The notes: generated by a model from the letters alone, not told the origin. DNA of 64,000 nucleotides from a bacterium (GCA_024275575.1 JAJRYV010000030.1:41303-105302), one strand, 5' to 3'; counted from the first letter of the stretch, positions 1 through 8,557 are shown. Numbers and translations: made by a program.

Positions 1-1575
1 GATGATGCGCAGGCGCGGCAACGACGCGAAGCCATCTCCAGCGAAGCGGATTTTTATGGTGCGATGGATGGTGCCAGCAAATTTGTTCGCGGTGATGCTA
101 TCGCCGGATTGATCATCACCGTTATCAATGTCATCGGCGGGTTTATCATCGGTGTCGGGCAACGCGGTATGGAATTTACCGATGCTGCCCAGACCTATTC
201 GCTGCTTTCAATCGGCGATGGCCTGGTCTCACAGATTCCGGCCCTCATCATTTCTACCGCCTCGGGCATCATCGTCACTCGCGCTGCTTCGGATGCTTCA
301 CTCGGTCAGGATTTGTTTAAACAGCTTTTTTTCGAACCACGCAGCCTGTTCATCGTTTCCGCCACCTTGGCCTTGATGGGCACTGCGCCCGGCTTGCCGA
401 CGATTCCATTTTTTACGCTGAGTGCATTTTTTCTGATCGCCGGCCGGACTATCGCCGGTGGCCGTAAAAAAGCTGCCGCCGATCAGTCTGTCGATAGCGA
501 AGATACTGAAAAAGAATCTGAAGAGAATGTGGAGAGCTACCTGCATGTCGATGAACTCGAACTCGAAATCGGTTACGGCGTCATTGCATTGGTCGATGCC
601 GAACACGGTGGCGATCTGCTGCACCGCATCACGATGATCCGCAAACAGGTGGCATTGGAGCAGGGTGTTATCGTACCGCCGATTCGCATTCGGGATAATA
701 TTCAACTGCAGCCGGATGAATATTCCATTAAAATCCGCGGTATCAGCATCGCCACTGGTGAGGTGCGTTCCGGTTATGTCATGGCTTTAAACCCGGGTGG
801 AATCGAGGGAAAACTGCATGGTATCGATGCTGTGGAGCCGGCTTTCGGCCTGCCTGCTGTGTGGATTGAAAGCTCCCGTCGTGACGATGCTGAAAGGCTC
901 GGATACACCGTTGTTGAAGCCGCAGCTGTGCTGGCAACTCACCTGCGCGAATTACTAAAAGCGCACGCCCATGAATTGCTCGGCCGCCAGGAAACACAGA
1001 AACTTATCGATAATGTAAAACAGGACTATCCGGCGGTTGTCGAAGAGCTCATCCCCGCACAATTAAGTCTGGCGAATGTGCAGCGCATACTGCAGAACCT
1101 GCTCAGCGAACGGGTATCCATCCGCGATCTCGTGCGTATTCTCGAAACCCTCGGTGATCATATTCATCTGACAAAAGACGTCGATTTGCTGACGGAATAT
1201 GTTCGCAATGCTCTCGGGGCCTCGCTGCATTTACCCTATGTCGCCGATGATGGCGCTTTGCATGCTCTCTCTCTCGACCCGACCGTGGAAAAGTTAATCA
1301 GTGAGTCTGTCAGGGGCGGTGAGAATACGCTGAAAATTCCAAATTTGTCTCCTGAAGTCTTGCAGAAAATCTACGCTGAAATCAAAAAATACATGGATAT
1401 TTTACAGCAGGACGGCTACCCGGCGGTACTCGTTGTCTCCCCCGGTGTGCGCCTCTACACCCGGCGCATGATCGAAACCGTTTTTCCGGATCTGACCGTC
1501 CTGGCCATCACGGAACTGCCTACGACCCTGGAAATCAAGCTTGTTGGAGCGATTCGGATAGAAAATGAGAATTAA
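1..1575 (+). CDS. flhA: Flagellar export gate protein FlhA, 5' truncated
   Basis: FlhA is the large inner-membrane subunit of the flagellar type III export gate; its cytoplasmic ring docks export substrates and chaperones. The frame is open from base 1, so the gene starts upstream; 525 residues are visible and about 165 of the usual ~690 are missing. The first residues (QARQRREAI, then ADFYGAMDGASKFVRGDA) are the conserved loop that follows the FHIPEP signature. Hydrophobic segments follow at about residues 40-65, 70-95 and 115-145, then the acidic linker and the soluble C-terminal domain. The end overlaps flhF by 11 bp, which indicates translational coupling. The family assignment is secure. 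Confidence 0.96.
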   Translation, partial: DDAQARQRREAISSEADFYGAMDGASKFVRGDAIAGLIITVINVIGGFIIGVGQRGMEFTDAAQTYSLLSIGDGLVSQIPALIISTASGIIVTRAASDASLGQDLFKQLFFEPRSLFIVSATLALMGTAPGLPTIPFFTLSAFFLIAGRTIAGGRKKAAADQSVDSEDTEKESEENVESYLHVDELELEIGYGVIALVDAEHGGDLLHRITMIRKQVALEQGVIVPPIRIRDNIQLQPDEYSIKIRGISIATGEVRSGYVMALNPGGIEGKLHGIDAVEPAFGLPAVWIESSRRDDAERLGYTVVEAAAVLATHLRELLKAHAHELLGRQETQKLIDNVKQDYPAVVEELIPAQLSLANVQRILQNLLSERVSIRDLVRILETLGDHIHLTKDVDLLTEYVRNALGASLHLPYVADDGALHALSLDPTVEKLISESVRGGENTLKIPNLSPEVLQKIYAEIKKYMDILQQDGYPAVLVVSPGVRLYTRRMIETVFPDLTVLAITELPTTLEIKLVGAIRIENEN

Positions 1576-2749
1576 AAAATACCGGGCAAAGAGCATGACT
1601 GACGCTCTCAAAACTGTAAAAAATGAATTGGGTGATAATGCCCTGATTTTGAGTTCGAAAAAGATGAAAGACAAAGATGGCGGCATCGAGGTTATCGCCG
1701 CTATCGACGACCGGCCGCTGCAAACCTTGCCGGCTGCTGTGCCGCCGGTTCCGGCATTCGAAGAGCGCAGCCCGGTCGCTAAACCGGCAAAAGCGAAAAA
1801 ACGTCATTACGCAACACGGATCTATGCCGGCTCTGAAAGTGAAGTCGCTGATAAACGTCGTGTTACGGTTCCCGGCTTTGAGCGTATTTCGACGAATGAA
1901 GAGGGCGGGCATACGGTTGATAGCGAACGAGTATTGACCTCGCTGAACCCATTTTTTCACGCGCTGAAGCAGGTTTTATCCCGCGCCGGTGTGCACCGGG
2001 AAATCGCCGATGCGCTGCTGCTCGATTTGAGCGAAAATGTACCGCAGAATGAATTTCGCAGCGCCGAATCGGCGGCCGCTGTACTGCGTGAAAAACTGGC
2101 GCCATTTTTCAATATCAGTGCCAAACCGGCAGATAAAAAATCGCCGCAAATTATCGCGCTGGTCGGTCCGACAGGCGTTGGTAAAACGACTTCGATTGCT
2201 AAAATCGCAGCTCAGTTGACTTTGCACCAACAGATGAACGTCGCTTTGGTTTCTATCGATACCTATCGTATCGGCGCCATCGACCAATTGCGCACTTTTG
2301 CAGAAATTGCTGAAATTCCACTGAAAGTGGCTTTTTCACCGCAGCAACTGGAATACATCGTCAATTCCTTTGAAGACTGTGATTACATTTTTCTCGATAC
2401 GACTGGCCGCAACCCGCGCAATCGTATTTTTCTGCGGGAATTAAAACTCTTTCTGGAAAATGTGGAAATTACCGAAGTGCATTTGACGCTGAGCGCAACG
2501 ACCCGTTATGCTGAGCTGGAAGATATCATCAACTGCTATCAAAAATTACCTTTTGACCACGTACTCTTCACTAAAATCGATGAGGTCATGGACCCGGCGA
2601 TCATGCTGAATCTGAAAAAACTCACAGCGATGCCCGTTTCCTATATTTGCAATGGGCAAAATATTCCCGACGATCTGATCCCGGCTTCGGCCTCGGCTCT
2701 GGCGAAAATTCTCGTTGAAACCTGGGATGTCGATCGATGGATCAGTTGA
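1565..2749 (+). CDS. flhF: Flagellar SRP-type GTPase FlhF
   Basis: FlhF is an SRP/FtsY-type GTPase that sets the place and number of flagella, typically at the pole. The N-terminus (MRIKKYRAKSMTDAL...NELGDNALI) is the typical FlhF B-domain start. A low-complexity linker follows, then the NG domain with G1 GPTGVGKTT at about residues 201-209, DTYRIGA, G3 DTTGR near 278 and G4 TKID near 336. At 394 residues it has normal length. It overlaps flhA upstream and flhG downstream by 11-13 bp, so flhA-flhF-flhG form one transcription unit. Confidence 0.96.
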   Translation: MRIKKYRAKSMTDALKTVKNELGDNALILSSKKMKDKDGGIEVIAAIDDRPLQTLPAAVPPVPAFEERSPVAKPAKAKKRHYATRIYAGSESEVADKRRVTVPGFERISTNEEGGHTVDSERVLTSLNPFFHALKQVLSRAGVHREIADALLLDLSENVPQNEFRSAESAAAVLREKLAPFFNISAKPADKKSPQIIALVGPTGVGKTTSIAKIAAQLTLHQQMNVALVSIDTYRIGAIDQLRTFAEIAEIPLKVAFSPQQLEYIVNSFEDCDYIFLDTTGRNPRNRIFLRELKLFLENVEITEVHLTLSATTRYAELEDIINCYQKLPFDHVLFTKIDEVMDPAIMLNLKKLTAMPVSYICNGQNIPDDLIPASASALAKILVETWDVDRWIS

Positions 2750-3594
2750 AAAAAATGCGCGATTATCGCGACGCACAGACCGGGCTGTCACAACCCCGTA
2801 GCAGCAGCGCTGTTGGTAAAAAACCGGTGTTTTGGGGTATTTTCAGCGGCAAAGGCGGTGTCGGAAAATCGATTCTGAGCGCTGCGCTGGCACTGCAATT
2901 GGCACGGATGGGTTACAAAACCCTGCTGGTTGATACGGATTTTTCGCTGCCGTGCGCCCAGTTGCTGTTCAATCTCGATAACTTTGCCGAACCGGAGGAA
3001 TTGTTGCGCAATGACCTGCGGGCAGAGACTTTCGATAGCGGTATCGAAAATTTGCATGTTTTTGTGATGCAGCCACAAATCGAACCGCACAGCGCCGGCG
3101 TGCTGCGCAGCTTTGAAGCGTTTATTCAAAATACAACAGCCGGTTTTGATTTCATCATTCTCGACGGCGCCAACGGATTTGCGGAAATTCACCGGCGTTT
3201 GATCCCGTCGCTGAGCTTGATGACTATCATTTCCACCGCTGATCCGGCTTCGATTGCCGGCGCCTACGCATTGATCAAAATGGCGAAAATGGTGCAGGAG
3301 AAGCTGCCTCTCAATATCGCATTCAACCGCATGGAGTCTCCGGAACATGCGAAGGATGCTTTTGTGAAGATCAATCTTATCGTCAAACACTTTCTTCATT
3401 TTCAAATACCGATGCTGTGCTGGTTGCGGGATGACAAACAGATCTCGGAATTCATCCATGAAAGCGTGTCGCCGGATCAATGGCCTGTGCACCTTGCCAT
3501 TTTAAAAACCATGGCCGCAACATTGCAAAAACTGGCGCCGGCTCTGCAGCCGATGGAACAGAATCCTGCAAACAGAGCAAAAGCATTTGCCTGA
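2737..3594 (+). CDS. flhG: MinD-like ATPase FlhG, regulator of flagellar number
   Basis: FlhG (FleN/YlxH) is a ParA/MinD-family ATPase that limits flagellar number and stimulates FlhF GTPase. A deviant Walker A (SGKGGVGKS) lies near residues 33-41 and a LVDTDF box near 66-71. The extreme N-terminus, DQLKKMR at residues 2-8, matches the DQAxxLR activator motif described for FlhG acting on FlhF. This supports the ATG at 2737 as the start even though it overlaps flhF by 13 bp. The length (285 residues) is normal. In the flhA-flhF-flhG-fliA order this is a standard polar-flagellum cassette. Confidence 0.93.
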   Translation: MDQLKKMRDYRDAQTGLSQPRSSSAVGKKPVFWGIFSGKGGVGKSILSAALALQLARMGYKTLLVDTDFSLPCAQLLFNLDNFAEPEELLRNDLRAETFDSGIENLHVFVMQPQIEPHSAGVLRSFEAFIQNTTAGFDFIILDGANGFAEIHRRLIPSLSLMTIISTADPASIAGAYALIKMAKMVQEKLPLNIAFNRMESPEHAKDAFVKINLIVKHFLHFQIPMLCWLRDDKQISEFIHESVSPDQWPVHLAILKTMAATLQKLAPALQPMEQNPANRAKAFA

Positions 3595-3615
3595 ATCTTG
3601 AGCTGGAACCGATAC
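3594..3615 (+). promoter_or_regulatory. Copy 1 of a duplicated 22-bp upstream motif
   Basis: The 22 bases AATCTTG-AGC-TGGAACCGATAC begin at the stop codon of flhG and lie 26 bases before the next start codon. The same motif with three changed bases stands 31 bases before fliA (4034-4055). The 3' half contains CCGATA, as in a sigma-28 -10 element, but no good TAAAGTTT -35 stands at the usual distance. It is probably a promoter or regulator site shared by the two genes. The duplication is seen directly; the function is inferred. Confidence 0.45.
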
Positions 3616-3640
3616 AGATTTAATAACACCGGAGTTGAAA

Positions 3641-3913
3641 ATGGTATTGAAAGCCTCGCTTTCCTTTGCGTTGTTTGTTTTTATCGTGCAAAATATTGCC
3701 GGTGTGCCCTATGGTGAAACCCTGATGAGCAGTGTTTTCTATTTTATCATCGCATTCGTCATCGGCCTCTGCATCGATACGTTGTACCGTCATATTCGTG
3801 TTCGAATAAAACTGATTGAAGAAGAAGAACGGAAAAACAGCGAAGAAGAAGACGCAAAAATCGCCGATGTTTCACGGGCAAAAGCTAGCGCTATTGCCAA
3901 ATTATTTAATTAA
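3641..3913 (+). CDS. Small two-helix membrane protein of the flagellar cluster, unknown function
   Basis: A 90-residue protein that I do not recognise. ATG 3641 is chosen over the upstream in-frame TTG 3635 because GGAG (3631-3634) sits 6 bases before the ATG but directly against the TTG. Two hydrophobic segments (about residues 4-22 and 30-52) suggest two membrane helices. They are followed by a charged Glu/Lys-rich cytoplasmic tail (LIEEEERKNSEEEDAK). It lies between flhG and fliA and has a repeated motif in front of it, so a role in flagellar assembly or regulation is likely but unproven. Confidence 0.75.
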   Translation: MVLKASLSFALFVFIVQNIAGVPYGETLMSSVFYFIIAFVIGLCIDTLYRHIRVRIKLIEEEERKNSEEEDAKIADVSRAKASAIAKLFN

Positions 3914-4033
3914 AAATTTCGAATCGAACAGTAATTGGGCCAGAGAAAGGAGGCAAAAAGCGAGAGCTGAACACTATTGTTACCATTGAATATTATGGGA
4001 TTTAAAAGTTATTATTTCGCAGCGATTTATTAA

Positions 4034-4055
4034 AATCTTGCGGTGGAACCGATAC
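4034..4055 (+). promoter_or_regulatory. Copy 2 of the duplicated motif, in front of fliA
   Basis: AATCTTG-CGG-TGGAACCGATAC, 19 of 22 bases identical to 3594-3615. It ends 16 bases before the AGGAG ribosome-binding site (4072-4076) of fliA. The CCGATA core resembles a sigma-28 -10 box, so autoregulation of fliA is possible, but the -35 side is poor. The upstream gap (3914-4033) also has a strong orphan Shine-Dalgarno-like GGAGG near 3950 with no start codon behind it. Confidence 0.45.
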
Positions 4056-4085
4056 TTTAAAAACCTCTTCGAGGAGAATTGCATC

Positions 4086-4850
4086 ATGCCAAATACCGAA
4101 CAAAAAGTATTGTGGAAAGCTTACCTGGCGGACGGAGAAGCTGACGTGAGAGAACAACTGCTATCCAAATACTTGCCATTGGTTAAGTATGTCGCCGGAA
4201 AGATGATGATCAGCCTGCCTTCCAGTGTTGATTATGAAGATTTGGTGAGCTCTGGCGTTATTGGCCTAATCGGGGCGCTCGATCGCTTTGATCCCACGAT
4301 GGGCGTCAAGTTTGAAACTTTTGTTTTGCCGCGAATTCGTGGCGCCATTCTCGATGAACTGCGAAAACTCGATTGGGCGCCGCGCAGCCTGCGTTCGAAA
4401 GCGCGGAAATTTGACCGGGCGCTCAACGAACTGGAACGGGAGCTTGGCAGGCCGGTTAACGAGCAGGAAGTAATGGACCGTCTGGAGATGCCGGAAAAAG
4501 AATTTATCGCGTTAATTCGCGATATCAATACCGCATCGCTGGTCTCCCTCGATGGGCCGGGTGTCGATGATTCGGAGCAGCACACATCGATGTATGACGT
4601 GGTTGAAGACCTGAAATCATCAAATCCATATAAATCGATTGAATCTGAAGAGGTAAAAAACCTGCTCGTCCGCACGATTGAGCTGCTGCCGGAACAGGAA
4701 AAAATTGTCATGGCGCTCTATTATTATGAGGAACTGACTTTGCGGGAAATTGGGCAGGTTTTGAATATTACCGAATCGCGCGTATCGCAAGTTCATAGTA
4801 AAGCTGTTTCAACTTTACGCAATCTATTAGCCGAAGAATTAACGGGGTAG
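4086..4850 (+). CDS. fliA: RNA polymerase sigma-28 factor FliA
   Basis: FliA directs transcription of late flagellar genes. The 254-residue product has region 2 (KYLPLVKYVAGKM, YEDLVSSGVIGLI, RIRGAILDELR), region 3 (W-A-P-R-S-L-R-S-K, ELGRPVNEQEV) and region 4 (LPEQEKIVMALYYYEELTLREIG...ESRVSQVHSKA). The FLIA/WhiG signature Asp-Trp-X-Pro-Arg is present. ATG 4086 is preferred to the in-frame TTG 4038 because AGGAG at 4072-4076 stands 9 bases before it. No flgM (anti-sigma-28) gene is visible in the window. Confidence 0.95.
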   Translation: MPNTEQKVLWKAYLADGEADVREQLLSKYLPLVKYVAGKMMISLPSSVDYEDLVSSGVIGLIGALDRFDPTMGVKFETFVLPRIRGAILDELRKLDWAPRSLRSKARKFDRALNELERELGRPVNEQEVMDRLEMPEKEFIALIRDINTASLVSLDGPGVDDSEQHTSMYDVVEDLKSSNPYKSIESEEVKNLLVRTIELLPEQEKIVMALYYYEELTLREIGQVLNITESRVSQVHSKAVSTLRNLLAEELTG

Positions 4851-4883
4851 TCTGAGGCCTTCCATGCGTTAAGGAGGTGCAAT

Positions 4884-5189
4884 ATGATTGGACCAGTAGA
4901 AATTTCTGATGCCATCGGCAAAACACAGGCACTGGAACGAGTGCAGCAATCAGATAAAATTGCCGAGAATGCCAGCCAGAAACAGGCCCATGCTGCGGTT
5001 GAGGATTCGCACAAAAAAGCCTTAAAAGAAGCGCCTCCCACGGGCAAGGATGAAGATGTGCAGAATTCTCTTCGCGACGAAAAAAAGAAAAACCGCAAGG
5101 GTAAAAAACGCAAACGGCGAAAAAAAACAGTGGACAAGGATGAGAAAAGAATGACAAATCTTGGTCACACAATTGATATCCTGGGATAA
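4884..5189 (+). CDS. Small basic hypothetical protein in the flagellar operon
   Basis: A 101-residue protein of unknown function with a near-perfect ribosome-binding site (AAGGAGGTG, 4871-4879). The first ~40 residues (MIGPVEISDAIGKTQALERVQQSDK) look like an amphipathic helix. The middle is a highly charged tract rich in Lys/Arg (about 65-88), and the protein ends in a short hydrophobic tail (TIDILG). It lies 33 bp after fliA and 2 bp before the HDOD gene. No enzymatic motif was recognised. Its base composition and spacing support a real gene in the operon. Confidence 0.7.
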   Translation: MIGPVEISDAIGKTQALERVQQSDKIAENASQKQAHAAVEDSHKKALKEAPPTGKDEDVQNSLRDEKKKNRKGKKRKRRKKTVDKDEKRMTNLGHTIDILG

Positions 5190-5191
5190 TT

Positions 5192-6118
5192 ATGCACGTT
5201 AATGGAAATAGTAATACGATGTTCCTTGGTGAACTGCAGGCAAAACGCATCGCGCAGAATGTGCTCAATCTGCCGACTCTACCCACAGTCATAGCGAAAA
5301 TGATGCAGATTATGGATGATCCACGCACCACAGTTGCCCAACTGAGCCGGCTCATTTCCAGCGATCAGGTCTTGTCGGCAAAATTGCTCAAACTGGCCAA
5401 CTCCGCTTTCTATGGTATTCCACGAAAAGTCGGTACCCTCGAGCTTGCCATCGTCATGCTCGGCTTCGAGAGTTTGAAAACACTGGCGCTCGGCGTCAGT
5501 GTGATCGATCGATTCTCCGATAACTGGAATGATGCATTTGATTACAGCGAGTTCTGGGAACATGCTTTTGGCTGTGCCGTGGCCTCCAGTATGGTTGCGC
5601 GCGATATCTGCCCCGATCAAAAAGGCGAGGCCTTTGTGGCGGGATTGCTGCATGACATCGGAAAATTGATTCTCAGCCAGTTTGCAAAACGGCATTTTTC
5701 CGCAGTGATTAAAAATGTGAGCGAGTATAATTCAGATTTCTTTTCCGCGGAAAAAGCAATTCTTGGGGTGGCGCATGCGGATATCGCGGCATGGTTTGCC
5801 GATAAATGGAATTTCCCACGCAAGTTGATCAATGCTCTGCACTACCACCATACACCAAAATACGCACAGCAGGACAACCAGCTGGCAGCTTGTGTCCATC
5901 TCGGCGATTATCTGGTTCGTCTCGTCGGTATCGGCTTTTGCCCCGGCAAAAATATGCCGCTGTTTGACGATACTGCTTTCGAGGAAAAAACCGTGCAGCG
6001 CGATGCGATCGGTCAAATCGATTTCCAGTATTATTCAGAAAAATTGCTGGTTGGGGTGGAAGAATCAGACTCATTTTTAAAGATTATCGCGAGGGGCATC
6101 AATCATGCTATGGACTAA
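5192..6118 (+). CDS. HDOD-domain protein
   Basis: HDOD domains are catalytically degenerate relatives of HD phosphohydrolases. They occur in signalling and motility proteins, where they act as scaffolds. The domain spans about residues 18-215 of 308, with the typical stretch LPTLPTVIAKMMQIMDDP, then SSDQVLSAKLLKLANSAFYG and VMLGFESLKTLALG. An HD pair is retained at about His154-Asp155 (LLHDIGK). ATG 5192 follows the previous stop by 2 bases and the 3' end overlaps the next gene by 14 bp, so it is part of the fliA operon. Confidence 0.9.
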   Translation: MHVNGNSNTMFLGELQAKRIAQNVLNLPTLPTVIAKMMQIMDDPRTTVAQLSRLISSDQVLSAKLLKLANSAFYGIPRKVGTLELAIVMLGFESLKTLALGVSVIDRFSDNWNDAFDYSEFWEHAFGCAVASSMVARDICPDQKGEAFVAGLLHDIGKLILSQFAKRHFSAVIKNVSEYNSDFFSAEKAILGVAHADIAAWFADKWNFPRKLINALHYHHTPKYAQQDNQLAACVHLGDYLVRLVGIGFCPGKNMPLFDDTAFEEKTVQRDAIGQIDFQYYSEKLLVGVEESDSFLKIIARGINHAMD

Positions 6119-7526
6119 AAAAACAATCAGCATTGCCCTGCTGCTACTGATGCTTGTGCCTGTCGCGGCACAGCAACAGGTGAAGATCGATGAAATTCGT
6201 TTCGAAAAATATGATCGCTTTGTGCGCTTCGATATCGCGGTGTCAAACAAACCCGTTTTTTCATTTGAAGATGATTTGCGGCACGGCGTTCTTCAGGTGC
6301 ATCTCGATGCTGAAATCCCACAAAACCTGCCTATGCCGCAGGCTGCTCCGGGTGCAATAGCTGTTTTGCAAAGCGGTAAGAAGACCGTTCTGCAAATCAG
6401 GTACCCGAACAAGTTTCGCTATAATTCCTTTTTCTACGCTCCGGAAAATAAAATTATCATCGATATTTATCCCGGAAAAGAGCCGGCCGCAGTGAAGACT
6501 CCGGTAAAGAATACTGTTGTCGCCATCGGCAGTACATATGCCAACGCATTGACCGCTTTGCAATCGGGCGATACGACGAAGGCGATCGCTCTTTTTAAAA
6601 AAGCTATTGAAAAAAACCCAGGGCATGACCGGGCGTATTTGCAACTCGGGATTTTACATGCGTTGCGCAATGATAAAGAGGCCGCAATTGCCAGCCTGCA
6701 ACGTGCCCGTAAAAATGTCGAATTCTCTTTTATTTCCAACCTCTATCTGCAAAAACTCACCGACTCTGAAACAGCCGTTGTTAATGCCCAAACGATCAGC
6801 AGCAAGTTAAATCAAAAAGTGCTGAAAAAAGACGAACCTGGTATTGAAAATCAAAAAGAAACAGGCTCTGCGGGTGAAAATGCTGCTGCCGGGCCGCTGA
6901 AAAAAGCAGGCTCATATCTGTCTGGTCGTGTGCTCACCTATGCAGGCATCGTCATCGCACTGACCGTGTTGATTTATTTATGGCGTTTATTGTTCGGTTC
7001 GAAACCTGGGCGAAAAACCGGCAAAGATGATCAGGTGCAACGCATTCTCAGTTTGATGGAGAAAAATGATCTGTACCGTTCAGCAAAATCACAAACGCCG
7101 AGTAGCCCAATGGAGGAGGTAGATGATGAAGCCGAACCTGCGGCTGAGCGTTTGAGTCGGTTAAATTTGCAGGATGAAGCGGTGCCAGCCGCACCTCGAA
7201 CAGCACTGCCGCAGGAAAAAATTCAACTTGCTGAAGGTTATCCACCGGCGGAACGACGCATCGAAAGCTCGCGTCTGCGACAAATTCAGCGGACAATGAA
7301 TGAAAATAATGTTGTGCCGGAAAGCCGCAACCGCTTGACAGCCACGGCTTTAAAGGTAAAATCGCAGGTTCTCGACTACGCGCTGGATGGTTACTCCGTA
7401 CGGGAAATTGCTGAAAAATTGCAGGTGGGTGTCGGTGAGGTGGAGCTCATTCTCGGCCTGAAAAAAGCGCCAAAAACAAAAAAAGGCGATGACAAATCCG
7501 CCTTGCGAATCGATTTTTCCTATTAG
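6105..7526 (+). CDS. AMIN-like/TPR single-pass membrane protein
   Basis: A 473-residue protein with an N-terminal signal sequence (residues 1-22, cut after VAAQ). An AMIN-like beta domain follows at about 25-125 (DEIRFEKYDRFVRFDIAVSN, ending IDIYPG), then tetratricopeptide-type repeats at about 145-215. A membrane helix lies at about 275-297, before a cytoplasmic part with a small helical C-terminal domain (LDGYSVREIAEKLQVG, about 425-460) that resembles a helix-turn-helix. Such N-out/C-in proteins could link the periplasm to the flagellar base. The exact role is unknown. It overlaps the HDOD gene by 14 bp. Confidence 0.75.
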   Translation: MLWTKKTISIALLLLMLVPVAAQQQVKIDEIRFEKYDRFVRFDIAVSNKPVFSFEDDLRHGVLQVHLDAEIPQNLPMPQAAPGAIAVLQSGKKTVLQIRYPNKFRYNSFFYAPENKIIIDIYPGKEPAAVKTPVKNTVVAIGSTYANALTALQSGDTTKAIALFKKAIEKNPGHDRAYLQLGILHALRNDKEAAIASLQRARKNVEFSFISNLYLQKLTDSETAVVNAQTISSKLNQKVLKKDEPGIENQKETGSAGENAAAGPLKKAGSYLSGRVLTYAGIVIALTVLIYLWRLLFGSKPGRKTGKDDQVQRILSLMEKNDLYRSAKSQTPSSPMEEVDDEAEPAAERLSRLNLQDEAVPAAPRTALPQEKIQLAEGYPPAERRIESSRLRQIQRTMNENNVVPESRNRLTATALKVKSQVLDYALDGYSVREIAEKLQVGVGEVELILGLKKAPKTKKGDDKSALRIDFSY

Positions 7527-7539
7527 CCCTATATGATCT

Positions 7540-8226
7540 ATGAATGTGTCGCAATTTGCCGAGCTGTTTTCACCACCGGTCGCTGTCAAAGTTCTTTCAA
7601 AAAAGGTCATCGAAACATTATTCCGGCCGGGCAGGAGTTTGCGCGGCATCGTCACCCGGGACCTGGGTGACGGCAAATTCGTCTTTCGAGTGGCAAAATA
7701 TAACCTGGTTGCAACTTCGGTTAAACCATTGCTTGTCGGCCAGCAAGTCAAAGTGTTGGTGAAACAGAATAAACCCAAACTGTTTCTGCAGATCAAATCC
7801 GATGATGAAGAATTCACGGTTGAGAAACCGGCAATCGAAAAAATGCGAAAGCAGGAAAAAACGGAGGTCCCCTGCATTTATCTAAAATGCACTGAGGGTG
7901 AAGCCATCGAAGAAGCGCGAATTTTTGACGCCAAACTTCCACTTTCCCGGGAAGCGGCGGCGGGAGCCGCTTTTGTTCTCAGCATGTTTACCGGAGAAAC
8001 GGGCAACAGTACATATCAATTTTGCCAGACAGATGAAGCATTGAACATCGATATTATTACCGGGAATTATCGTTGGTTCCAAAAAATACGCTCGAGTTTG
8101 CCGGAGCTGCAGCGGCTTTTAAAGCGGCAAACAGCGAAACGGGTTTTTATCAATGTTCGTCTGCAAAAAGAGGGTAATACGGCAAAATCAGTTCCAACTT
8201 CCGGTTCATTAAATTATAAAATCTGA
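7540..8226 (+). CDS. Hypothetical flagellar-operon protein with FliK-like N-terminal region
   Basis: A 228-residue soluble protein. Residues about 30-85 (GRSLRGIVTRDLGDGKFVFRVA...LLVGQQVKVLVKQNKP) resemble the small beta-rich segment that precedes the C-terminal domain in FliK-like hook-length proteins, but no FliK C-terminal domain follows. The C-terminal half is not recognised. It sits between the AMIN/TPR gene and the FlhB-like gene, so a flagellar role is likely from context. The assignment to FliK is weak. Confidence 0.6.
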   Translation: MNVSQFAELFSPPVAVKVLSKKVIETLFRPGRSLRGIVTRDLGDGKFVFRVAKYNLVATSVKPLLVGQQVKVLVKQNKPKLFLQIKSDDEEFTVEKPAIEKMRKQEKTEVPCIYLKCTEGEAIEEARIFDAKLPLSREAAAGAAFVLSMFTGETGNSTYQFCQTDEALNIDIITGNYRWFQKIRSSLPELQRLLKRQTAKRVFINVRLQKEGNTAKSVPTSGSLNYKI

Positions 8227-8278
8227 ATCGACTCAAAAAAAACGGTAGTTAACCGAAAATAATAAGATAGGGTGGGAC

Positions 8279-8557
8279 TTGCAAAAAAGGAGGAAACAAA
8301 AGACCGCCGTCGCCCTTTCTTATCATCCTGAAAAGCGGACAGCCCCACAGATCGTGGCAAAAGGAAAAGGTTTGTTCGCGGAAAAAATTATTGCAATCGC
8401 ACGCGAGAACGGGGTCGAAATCCATGAAGAAGCGAATCTGGCAGAGGCTTTGTTTAGCCTTGAAATTGAACGGGAAATTCCTGTCGAGCTGTATGATTCA
8501 GTCGCGGCTGTGTTAGCGTTTATCTTTCAAAAACACAGGGCGATGAAGTCCCGGTAA
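8279..8557 (+). CDS. Stand-alone FlhB cytoplasmic-domain protein (FhlB-like)
   Basis: A 92-residue homologue of the C-terminal cytoplasmic part of FlhB, the export switch protein. The pattern TAVALSYHPEKRTAPQIVAKGKGLFAEKI...VEIHEEANLAEALFS...IPVELYDSVAAVLAFIF is that of FlhB after its autocleavage site. The NPTH cleavage motif itself and the membrane domain are absent. The start is uncertain: TTG 8279 has GGGTGGGA just upstream, while AAGGAGG at 8287-8293 has no start codon at a suitable distance. Such solitary domains can substitute for the FlhB C-terminal piece. Confidence 0.82.
   Translation: MQKRRKQKTAVALSYHPEKRTAPQIVAKGKGLFAEKIIAIARENGVEIHEEANLAEALFSLEIEREIPVELYDSVAAVLAFIFQKHRAMKSR

Noticed and set aside
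4793..5137. 114-codon open frame on the - strand over the small basic protein
   Set aside because: The + strand gene has a strong AAGGAGGTG site and operon spacing; the - strand frame starts nowhere sensible.
8268..8285. Sigma-54-like GGTGGGACTTGCA
   Set aside because: GG and GC are not 10 bases apart, so the spacing is wrong.
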